Shown here: positions 12,720 through 24,200 of the stretch, one piece after another | Position numbering within the stretch: the stretch's first letter is position 1 | Layout: every line of letters starts with the position of its first letter | From: Opisthocomus hoazin | Taxonomy: Eukaryota; Chordata; Aves; Opisthocomiformes; Opisthocomidae | Length of the DNA stretch: 64,000 bases | Assembly: GCF_030867145.1 (NCBI RefSeq) | Contig: NC_134414.1 | Coordinates: forward strand, 81,954,504 to 82,018,503 | Reading direction: 5' to 3' | Notes under the pieces: model-generated | What the model saw: the letters and a program-made list of their open reading frames with translations, nothing else | The model's database searches: none | Told to the model about the DNA's origin: nothing | Made by a program: the position numbers and the translations under genes

Positions 12720-14400
12720 AGGTTGGATATCCCAGAGAAAAAGAAAATTAAATGAATTTTAAAAGGTTGTTTTTCTGCTTCAACTGCACAAGAAAGCAGG
12801 ATACCATCATCTGCTGTCTACCCAGAAGAAAAAGAAAGACATTATGGTTTTGTCAAGGCAGCCTTTATGGCTTTTTAGGAAGCCCATGACAGTTCCATGT
12901 GTAATGTCCGTGTTACCAAGCACTGAGTGTTTGCTGATCCCATGGCACTTTGCATATCAGCAGGGCCTGATAACTGTGCTTGCATTGGCAAGCATAAGTG
13001 TCCAGGACAAATTCCAGCTTGGATGTTTTCCTGTACTCTCTGTCTCTTAAGTGGATATCCTACAGTGCTATGAAGTGTTTCTGTGCAAGAGAAACTGGTT
13101 CAATCATCTGAACAGGTCTTATACCCACATACTTTTAAAGGTGTTGAAAAATTGAGAGGATGTAAAATCACAGGCACTAAACCGGCTTAAGAATGGAAGT
13201 GAGATCTTGGAAAGTGACTGAGAAAACTGAAAAATGCCAGTCTGATTACAGTAATTTCATGTAAAGAAAATGCTACATATTGAATATGAAAATATCTTTA
13301 AATCTAGATAAGAAAGAACCAGTAAAATAGAATACATTCAAGTAAGAAATAAAGTACCACTCCTAACAATGGAGGAAATTAAGAACCAATCTATTACATG
13401 TAAAGTGATGGATTCACTTCATTTCTTGAAGTTTTCACAGTAAGACCGAGTGCCTTTCTCATCAATAACACTGATGGAACATCTGGCTGAATTCTAACAG
13501 TCTGTGAAATGCATGAGGTCACAGCATACAGTAAAACTTTGCTTTTAAGCTGTAGGGCTTTGTTTACCTGCAGATTTCCTGGTGGTTGAATTGTGGAAAC
13601 AATGGGGAAAATAAAACCAAAATAAACTGAACATTGAAGAACAATTGAAATGGGTCTTAGCATGATTGTTAGAAAAATAGTAAAAAATGTGAAGTAAATC
13701 AATTGGGAAAATTCTATTCTCAGATGCCTACATATTCAGATATACTACTGTAAATTTGTCTATGTGAACAGATAGATATTGTGCCCTACACTTTAATAGG
13801 AACAACTATTTTAACACAAAGAAAGAAAGAACTGAATTTACTGCAGCAAAGGAGATAGCTGTAAGTAAATCGAGCTTTTTGGTGGGATGAAAATTTAACT
13901 TGTGAAGCAAAAAAATAATTCTGCAATTCTTTTTTTAATGGTAAATTAGTTTGTTTTCATAATTACTATTGTGTATCTGTCAAAGAGTCTTTTCCGAACC
14001 TATTACTTGTTAGCAGGAACCATTCAAGTCTGAGATACGGACAGCAAGGTAACTCGTGCAGTCTTGTGCCCAAATGACTGAGCTGGTTATCAGTGTGGCA
14101 CTTCTGTGACCATCAGTGCCACTATGCGCTTGCCAGTGCTTTTGTGTTCTCCGTCAAAAGAGGCTGACTCCAATCAGAGGAGTCCCATCCTCCTCAGAAA
14201 GCACAGACAACCGTTACCCACCTTGCCGTGCTTCCAAGCTTTCTGCCTCATCGGCAATTTCTCCGGATCTAGAAGCCCCAGGCTAACCAGCTGCCATCAT
14301 CACTGCTGCTGGGGGGACTAGCTACAATGAAGGAAGGAAGCTATGTTTAAAGGAGATTCTGTGAGGAACGGTGGGCAAAATTGTTTTGGAATAATTTTGG
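12720..14400. other. Intergenic sequence downstream of the ARSD-like gene
   Basis: AT-rich; the open frames (for example minus 13702-13394, hydrophobic at its start) have no family resemblance. Nothing else seen. Confidence 0.5.
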
Positions 14401-14857
14401 AGGCAGTAGTCTTCAAAAAATTTTTATTGCAGTACCTTACGCCTCACCAGTAAGGAAAACAAAATTAAGGGAGATCTCAGTCCACAAATTATGTAAAAAT
14501 TCAGAACAAAACCACAAAGCAGAGCTTCTAAGTATAAATTCATTAACAACAAAACATAAGTTATATCATTACTTGTAGGGCTGTGGTCTTGGCCTCCTTC
14601 AGTGCATTTGAACTATCCATACAGTTATCAACAAATACAAGTTAAAATATTCTCTTCACATCATTCTGTCTTGCTTGCTCCCTGAGAGTCCAACCTGAAG
14701 CCACCTTTACCAAATACTATATCATTCACTGGAACAATTCTCATATAAAGGCTCCATTAAAAACAAATAAACAAACAAACAACCCACCAATTAACTCCCC
14801 CAAAGAAAACACTGTTGATGTAAAAAAAACTTGAGGAAGTAACTTTGGTTCTTTCCT
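14400..14857 (-). other. 3' untranslated region of the ARSD-like gene (end inferred)
   Basis: Sequence between the stop codon and the first good poly(A) signal reading along the minus strand. It includes a short AAACA-rich patch at 14760-14785. The end point (about 14400) is inferred from the AATAAA at 14428-14423 plus a usual 15-25 nt cleavage offset; no transcript data support it. Confidence 0.55.
14423..14428 (-). terminator. Poly(A) signal AATAAA for the ARSD-like gene
   Basis: A perfect AATAAA on the minus strand (TTTATT on plus), about 430 nt beyond the stop codon. It is the nearest canonical hexamer I noticed and gives a 3' UTR of ordinary length. Confidence 0.6.
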
Positions 14858-15225
14858 TTACAGATCGGCAAGTTTATCACCCTCCTTATCACACCAACAG
14901 AACGGGAACGTCCCACAGCACGGCTGCAGCCACGGCTTCCACACCACGTTGTACAAGGAGAGCTGCTCTGGGACTGGAGTCAGTGTCCTGCGATGCTCTT
15001 CTATGGCTCTTCCAATCTTGTGTATTACAGTGTCAAAGAGGGGCTCGGTGTCAGCCGACAGAGGTTTGGCTTCAGAAGGGTCTCGCGAGAGATCAAACAG
15101 CAACGGAGGGTCATGATGGGTCACGCCTTCCCCAAAACATGGGCAAAATCCTCTGTCATAACAAGCCCCAGCTCCGAGAGGCTGGAAGACAGGGGTCACG
15201 TAGTGAGCCTTCCAGACGGCTCCAC
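14858..15225 (-). CDS. ARSD: ARSD-like exon 10: Cys-rich C-terminus and stop
   Basis: The acceptor has a long pyrimidine tract (TTCTTCCCTTCCAG) ending at 15226. The 368-nt coding part encodes [20 protein letters not shown], then [29 protein letters not shown] and [17 protein letters not shown], ending at a stop at 14860-14858. The paired cysteines and the WKPWLQPCC tail are diagnostic of the X-linked-type arylsulfatase cluster rather than ARSA or ARSB. Confidence 0.96.
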
Positions 15226-18200
15226 CTGGAAGGGAAGAAAAAAGGCTTGCAGTGGTACTGGTTGTTATAACAAGGCATTAGAAGAGTGAACACTTTTCTA
15301 GAGTTCACTTCTGGTTGCATTTCAGCTGTACACTTATTAGCTGATATATTATTATAATTTCATTTAAAATTAAGTGCCACAGAATTAAATCGACAATGTA
15401 AAATGATTTCTGACATTTTGTAATTTCTCTAAACTTTTCAGCAAGTATAAGTTATTGCTTACTTTTTTTTTAATGAAAATGTGGAAAAAAGATTTGAGTT
15501 TTCCATGGCTTGCTGCTTTGATAAGGTAGCAGAAGGACAGACAAGAGGGCTGAGACAAGGGCTTCTCCAAGAGACAAGGAAGGCATGGACTCCCCAAGCC
15601 TTTCATTCAGCTAGAGAGGTGAATGATATTCACCCTGAGCTCCAGTAACCTGCCTGGCATGCCACGCACCTTGAAGCCATGCGCAAACTCTTTGTGCCAT
15701 ACAATACACTGCAATCCCAGAAAAAATGTGTTAGACAAATGTGCCCTCCCGTAGACTGAACTTAATTCTTGGGAGAGGAGTTTTGTACTCACTGTCCTTC
15801 TGGTGCCACCGCACAGCGTGTAAGTGAATACCACAGTAGTGAAACAGGAACTCATGCTCTGAGTGCTTAACTGTTCCTCGCAGTAAAGGCATCAGATCCC
15901 GGCCATCAATCACCCTAGCAGAAAAAAATGGAGACTATCAGACTGGGGTAAGTTGTACAGGACCATGTTCCTTCTGCACACCTCTTGCTGGAACTGGCAA
16001 CTCTGAACAAGGAAGATGTTTGTAGAAGATTTCAAGTAGATGCTGAATCTTGAATGAGATAAGAGATGATTGAGTTGTGGTAGCATTTATGTGTCTAGAA
16101 AAGGAGCGAGAGTGAAAATGTCAGACTCTTAGAATGTGTTTCCAAACTAGATTTTCCATTGTTATGGGAGAAAAGGAGGAAGAAAGACACTTATGTTTTT
16201 ACCTGTCCGGGGGTAGTACCCCTCCAGCCAGACGAACCACTGTAGGGTAAATATCCATAAGGCTTGTAGGTTCACTGATAACTGCGCCTGCAGCTAACAC
16301 TCCTGGCCATCTGAATATCCCTGGGACACGGATTCCTCCTTCCCAGCCTCCCATAGCTTTTCCACCTTTCATTTAAAAGTTAATAAATTTGCATTAAAAA
16401 AAGTTTAGTTTAAAATCAAGAGAAATTTTAGACCAATGTTATTGTATTATCGTAAACTAATACTAACTTTATGAGCCTTCCTTACCCTTTTATTTTTAAG
16501 CTCCTTCTCAGCACCAGTGACAGTGCGTTCACTGTATCAGACCCCTTGAATGACCTTACACACTTACTCCCTGCTATTGTTTTACAAATGCATTGCCCCA
16601 TCAGAACTCATTGTGGATATAAATTACAGGCATAAAGTGACTTCCCAGACTCCTCTCTCTTTTACAATCTTGTAACACACCTGCAGTAGTTAAAGCAAGG
16701 GTTCAGATGTAAGATGCAACTAATATTTAATGAGAAGTTACACACGCTTAATCAAAATTAGCTTGTGATCACTTGCCTCATGAGGAAATGCCAGTTTGAG
16801 TATTCATGCATATAAAGAACACCTGCTAGAATTGTCTACATTTTTAAATGACTGATTAGAAAGAGACAAATTTGCTTCTCAGTAATAAAACACTGTTACT
16901 GCTTGAGTGTACAGTCTCATCTCGGCTGTAGGGGTGTCCGGAGCACTTCACTAGTCATTGCTGGGTTGTCACCATCCCTGACAGCTCTTACCTCTATATA
17001 TTCCATTCCAGCCACCCAGCTGTCTTTTGCCTTCTTGTCTTTCCAGCCACCCACCATGATCAGAGGCAAAGTAAACTAATGTAGTGTTTTTCAAGCCTTC
17101 CTTGTCAATAGCATCTAGAACCTGGCCTGTAAACACAGGAATGTGTGTGTATTAAAAATCAAAAATATCGCTTACAATACATAAATTTTAGCCTCTGACT
17201 TGTAAACATTCATCAATGTAATTTCTTATCTATGTAGGGCTGTTCATTGTTTAAAAGAAGAGTTTGTTAGGATCAAGGTTGGTAATTGGGATCGTACAGT
17301 CTGTAAAAGTACACAAAATTTGTGATGTGCTGTAACCCCTTTATTATTAGTATTGTAACAATGTGTCCTACTTAGAAATAGATAAGGCATGACCATAAGA
17401 GGCCGAAGTTACCTGATCTTCAATAATCACAGAAAACTAAATCTCAGTTTATGTAGTATTTAGCAAGAAGAGCAGGAGAGCTCCTTGACAGTGGCCAAGG
17501 GGACGTGGTAAAAACTGGTAAACACTAGACAAAAAACCTGAGTTAACAGAAAGACGTCTTTGGACTGAGACTGGAGAAGATAAAAAAAACAACACTGTAA
17601 GCCAACAGTGCTCATAGAAGACTGATAGATGTTCATTAAAAGCTTAGGACTTTTTTTCCTTCTTGTTAATTCTCTTCCTTGTTCTTTTAAAAATTACTGT
17701 ATTTTTATTATATATGCAGACCTAGGTATTAGGTAATTGCAGACATTGTTACTTGCTGTGGTGACTTACCCACCATCCAGTCCATCTCCTCTACGTTGTC
17801 TCCGTATAAACCGTGGCGGCTCCTCCCAAGAAACTTCGCTGTGGTGAGGAGAGGGGTGTGGGAGTGTAAAAAGGAAAGAAAGAGGAGGAATGGCTTGTGC
17901 TTATTTCTAAAAAAAGAGAAATCAACACTTTATTATTAGGAAGGAAGGTTCTCAATACATACAGAGGTCAGTTGTAATGGAAAATCATTATGATTTGTGT
18001 ATATTCATATTTCAGCAATCACTTCAGAAACATCTTACTTGGTAAGGTATTAAAATCTACTGATTAGGATCTGACTAATAAAATAATGTTTGGCTTATAT
18101 AAAATGACACTCTTTTTTCCCTGAATCGTCTCCAGAAAAATTCCACATTGAAGCTCCATTTTCTGCTGTTGCAAACCACCACAGTGCTACTGAAACGAAG

Positions 18201-21200
18201 GCAGCAGGTTCATCTCCTGACAGCTATTGCCCACCTATCAATCCACACGAGAAGTGTCTCCGCACAGCTCTACTTCTCCTTCCCCAGACCCCCCCCATTT
18301 CTGTCATCAGCTGCTATCCCTTAAGGCAATGTTGGTCTCATCGGTAGAAATACATATTTCCTCAAAATAGCCTAGAAATATTCAATCCAACTTGTGGAAA
18401 TTTGGAAATGTTATCAGCTTTAGTGAAGCTAGTAATAACAGACATCCTTAAGCAGCAGCTATTTTTTTTGTTTAATAACATGATATCATTGTTAATATTA
18501 TTAATTATTAATAGGCATAATAGTATATATAATCCTATATAATACTGTAAAAATTATAAAGACATCATATGGGAAAATGCTGTTTGAAAGTTACAAGGCA
18601 TGCAAGGAGCAGAAAAAATGTGATCAAAGGAAGTGCATTTTACCTTTCAATAAATGAAATGGACTCTCTCAAGATAAGGGACGTAGTCCTGTCTGTCACC
18701 ATTGGCTGCTCAGTGACTTCGTGGTTTCTCATCATAATGCAGTTCCAATATCGTACAAAGCCATAACTTGAGAACCAGGATATGAAGAACAGGACACTAA
18801 ACCCAGCAAGGCAGGTCAGTGTTTTCCAGTGGACCGAAATCAAGCCGGTCAGTCTTCCCAAGGCAGCGGTGAGTGTAAAAAGGACAATCATCTGAGTGGA
18901 AAGCCAGAGTTTCCTTCTAAAGACTCTGTCCATCTCTGGTGTTTCCGTGGGTTGGCAGTCACTTATTAGAGTAAAAGGCATCCCATAAAAATAGTCAAAC
19001 CCATGGTTTAAAGGGTGATGACAATGGTCGTTGCGGGATTCACAGTTAACACCTTGATGCCACTTCCCTGAAATGACAGATTATTAAAATGTGAAAAGAT
19101 GATATTTAAAAATGGTCTTTTTCTCATACAAAACATTTTTTGAGAAATCTCAAAAAATTGTTGTTTTTTCTCCTACTTGTGATAATTTCTTCACCATAGA
19201 CATATATATAAAGTATGTACTGATATAATGGGATATATCTTATGATTGATGAAAGAAAACCTCTACAAATTATAATTTTCCAGCAGAGTTATTGGTGCTC
19301 TGTATACATATTCTTGCCCTGTAGCTTTGATCAAATGTAAGAAAATGGACTATAAAGGGAACTAGAAACTGAGAAACATTCATATTTTCATAACTGAACA
19401 AAGATGTATAGCCTTCCTCCAGACTTGTCAAGTATGAAATAGGAGGAAGTCCTATCGTCAGCACAGGGCAAAATAACATTGTTCTGTTGTCCTATTGTCT
19501 CTTAACTTTCAAGGTGCCATGCGGACATTTTTCTGGAAAGTTTTGAACAGCTTGACATCAGGACTACGGCAATGCTTGGCGACGTGTTGGTGTCAGCCTG
19601 ATAAGGGAGGCTGTGGATAGTGTAGTCAAGTAACTTGCAGCTCAGCAATGGGCTTGGCAGACAGATCACCAGATCCAGAGGAACTTGGGCTCAGGAGATC
19701 AGGATTTCTCATGAAGCTGTACATATGTAAGTAACTTTGCTGATAATAATATGTCCGTATACTGGATGAGAGTAAAAGGCCTTGTTTTGTAAGTAACTTT
19801 GCCATTTGTTCATATTTAATCAAATTTTAAAAGTCAAAGCCGCCTTCTTGTAGATTCTGAATTCTTCATGTATCAGAAGGAACATCTCCTGATCTTTTGT
19901 AATACATTTTATTCTTTATTATGGCCACTATTATGATGAGTGACACATAAAAACCATGCTTTTGCTTCCCCTTCAGCCTATTCAGACAGTCTGTTCAGAC
20001 ACTTACATGGAGACAGAAAACGTTGGCTTACTTGGCTTAAACACTGAGGCTTGTGAACATCTGAATCAAGCGACCAAAATCTATCTTTTATCAGAGAGAA
20101 GCAGTTTAATTGCATTTTATGATCTCTGATGTACTGCAGGCCTTGGATAACAGATTTATAGGTCAAAATGAACTTTCAGAATTTTACTTGAGAACTAATT
20201 TTCAAGTAACATGTATTGTGGAGTACGGAACTGTGTACTTACAGAAGTATATTAGGCTAAACAAATGCCTCACTATGTTACCAGGACATATACTAGCAGC
20301 CAGCTCTGAGTAGGTTTCAATAGAATTACCTTGTGTTGCAATAGGAGCAGAAAAAACTGCTTCGGAGGAAAAAAATTGCTGCTTTTTGGATAGAAACATA
20401 AAGAAAGAGTGAATATTCTATTCTAGGTGGATGAATTGCTTTCAGCTAAAATCTCTACTCCGTTTACATATTGACATATTTAGAGTCAGCTATGCAATGA
20501 AACAGATTTGTAATCAACAGATAGATGCATTGGTCATAAATAACAGGTGCAGCTAAAGTATTCTTGGACTTCAGATTCATTCCAACACCTAAATCTCCAG
20601 CTGAGATCGATAAAGGCTTCTGATACGCTGCAAAAGACCCAAATGTCCAGAATGTGAATTGTGTATAATTAAGATAAAGTAGTCTTTGAGGGCATGTGTT
20701 CTACAACATTGGCTTTCTGACTACAAAGAATCTGCAAAGCGTTTCCCAACAAAAAGTTTCGTTATCGCATCAAGCTTCAGGCTATTAATAGGCCTCTGCA
20801 ATTAAACTGGTTGTGCACAGAACAAAACAGTCGCAAACCGTTCGGGTGAGTCTATGTAGTGCTCACTCAGCTGCAGTGATGTCGGTAGCTGTTCTGTAGG
20901 ATTTCTTGCTTCATGAGTTGAATGTAAAGTTGTTCTTACAGAGGGGTTTTTTTGTGTCACTTATCACCAGCGTTTTCCACCATCCCCTAAAGTGCAATTA
21001 ATCGGAATCTGTCAATCAAGTTAAACTAAGTGATGCTTTTCGTGTCTGTGGTGTGATTTTAGCTGAGATGCCCACAAGTAAAATGCTAGCCCATTTGGGT
21101 AGCTCACTTCTAGGAGGGATGCCGCACAATCTCCCTGGAGGGCAATTCCTTTGGCAAAGTGGAGACAAATCTGATTGTTTTGTTAGTGATTGCATGCTGA

Positions 21201-24200
21201 CGCCAACCTGAAGCATGTGGCTAATAGATGTGGGCTCTTTTATGAGCTGATTAAAAGAACTAAAATAATATTACTACAAAAAATAACAGGAGCAAAGAAC
21301 TGAAAACACTTGGCTAGCTTTGTTTAGTATTGTCCTGTATGGTTTAGATTTATTCCGCTGAAGGAATACAAATCCATTCCTGCAGACATTTTTATTAGTA
21401 AATTCATTTTCTTTGTGCAGCCAGTGTTTTTATGTGTCAGACATAGATTCTGGATATTGACATTTAGATGCTCAGATGAGGCAGGGCAAACAGCTGAAAA
21501 CTGAGCTCAGGAACATTTGCGTTTTATTGGTTTGTGGAACTGTGTGACATATCTAAGATAAATAATTATTTGAAACTGGATCATGGCCAAAAGTTACAAC
21601 CATATTTAAAAAAGAAAAGTCCTATAAAGTATAAAATAAAATGGAATTCATATTAATGATGAAGGAGGCAATGTTTTGTGGGCTGGACTGAAATATTAGT
21701 GAACTATGGTGGGACACTGTAATTAAAGAAAAAGTAATTGCTTTTTTTCTGTTTTTGAAAGGCCAAATCCTGTGCTGTTATGCATTGTCTCTAGTGTTTT
21801 AAGTAGCAGCTGTTCCCTTTTGTTGTGAATCTGCTTTCAGCTGTGTAAAGCATCATCATGCATATTGAAATGACACCCATGTTTGGTTTTTTTATGAAAT
21901 CACATTGGAATAGTTATCACATACCTGGTAGAACAGTATTCTAGAAATATTAACATATTTTCTCTTATACATTTTAACAAACACAGCTGTGCTCGAAAGC
22001 AGGTCGACAGTAAAGGTTATTCTCTTAATCAGACACCTGTTCTTTTAAGAGGGATTATTTTTGGTCAGGATTTCTTCTTACAAGATATTCTTAAATCAGG
22101 AAATAAAAATATTAAAACTGAGGTGTGAGCAATTGCTAACTAAGCAAAAAGGTTTGAGTGAGATGTGCAAGTGAAACAGGTTCTAAGCCATCTTCAGGAG
22201 TGTCCCCATACCTATCAGTCCTGTGCTGTAGCCTTGCTGCTGCAGTATTTTGGCAAAAGTGGTTTCGTTTGAAGGAAGCCCTCCTGATCCGCCATTCCAA
22301 AAAATAACACGATAATTGTTTATAGCATCCATCCCTAAAAAATACAGTAATAAACAGTCTTAGTAAGCATAACTTGTAGAGTACTTCTATCAAACATACT
22401 TTCTTGTTTCCTGGTTTCATTGATATTACACAGTTGAATGTTTATCCTAATGCTGTTTTCTTCAGGATATGAATCTATGACACTAGACAAGAATAAGAAA
22501 GAGTCAAATCTCTCCATTATGTACCCATTCTTCTTTCAATCTCATAATGAGACATTTTATTTTATTTTATTTTATTTTATTTTATTTTATTTTATTTTAT
22601 TTTATTTGGAATAGCATAGTTGTATAGGAGCTTTTATATGTCACAGTGGCATCCAGGCTGTATGAAGTACACTTAGGGTGACTGTGAGGGCAGGGAGAAG
22701 TGCAGGGAGACTTCAGACATCTGTCAGCCTCAGACTCCAGCTTGCATAAGGCTGCCTGGGAACTCAGGATTTCCCTGCATGGTGGCATGGCTGGTAGCTG
22801 ACTCCTGCAACCCACAGAGCAGCTATCTAGCACCACAATCTTCTCCTCACCTGCAGGTTTACACCCAGTTATTTAGCATTATATACTGGCATAACCCCAT
22901 CACACAAAGTTATGTGAAGTACAAACTGTCATGGAAGCGTTGAACGTCTCTGGCCCTGTTGTTACGGTGGAAGAGAGTCTGTGCAAGCTCATGTGCATTT
23001 TCAAGCTATCTATCTCAGTGGGAGCTGTCATGATGAAAGTAGGACAACATGTCAGCTTCAAAATGCCTCGGGGATGAAGGCACTGAAGATCATTTGCAAT
23101 ACAACAAGCATTAGTCACTGTTAGAAACATGTAGAGCTATCTGTTTTTCATAACTCTTCATCTCAGGCATGCAGTTTGACAGGATAGTATTTTTTCTTCA
23201 AAAACCGAACTGGGAAAAATAATATAGCTGTCAAACTGTTATTTTGTAGGATGAATGAATTGTGACACATAGGTAACAAAGCTTTCCTGTGAACGACTCA
23301 TTCTGCACCTCGACTGGAGGGAATGGACACACACCTGCATAGATCTATCTGCGCCCTGCAGGGCTGAGCTGTTTCTGAGATCTGATGAGGAGTCATCAAT
23401 GACAGAAATTAATGTAACTAGTGCTTTAGAAATATATGATTATTATTCGTGTTCTGTGTAATGACTTTTCTAAATGTAACAATTTAATTCCATTCTGGCT
23501 GCAATCTGTGCAATGGAGCACTGAAAAAACAACCAAAGTTGTGAGCTGAGGAAGACCAAGCTGCTTTGCAGACCTGGTTCTTCACTGATCTCCATCCCCT
23601 CAGGTCAGTTCATTGTGCCCCATAAATATAGATGCCACCTCAAAAGTACTAGGCCTAGCTGGTGTGTCTTTGTGTGCCTCAGCATAGGATGACCTGTCTG
23701 TGTCACCCCTTCAATTTGCACACTCTGATTTCTTTTGTGCCCATTGTATGACATTGTTCCCTTCAGTGATAAAGGCTCTTTGGCTTTGCAAGGCAAACCT
23801 GATCGGAGGGGATATCTGCCAGTGAGGAAAGCCGCTCTGCTGGGGGTGCACAGTGGAGCCGCAGCGATGTGTTGGGTCAGTTTCACTCCTTCCTTTGCCA
23901 GGCGATCAATGTTCGGCGTCCTAAAAATGTGACCAGCACTGTCAAATATCATTCAGAGGGTATTTAAGGGAATGGGGATGAGGAATAATATACTTACCTC
24001 AATTTTGGGAATTTTCTTCTATTTGAAGATAGCCTGAAAATATTTTCTATTTTATTTGTGTTCTCAAGTGATGAAGAGATACTTCTTTATTTTTTTTTCC
24101 TGTCTTCGTTAACAGTCACTGTCTGGCTAAATTTCAAGTGAATCATTCCTTCTTGTTTCCCAAGTCCTATGAAGGGCGTTGCAGAAATGTACCCCACTGC

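Noticed and set aside
14845..15289. Plus-strand ORFs of 141 and 98 codons
   Set aside because: They are antisense shadows of sulfatase exon 10, whose minus-strand translation matches the family throughout.
23605..23798. Extension of the CTPSR exon beyond 23799 in the same frame
   Set aside because: After RSG the peptide no longer resembles any sulfatase, and exon 4 rebuilds the family sequence exactly through the GTTTGC donor.
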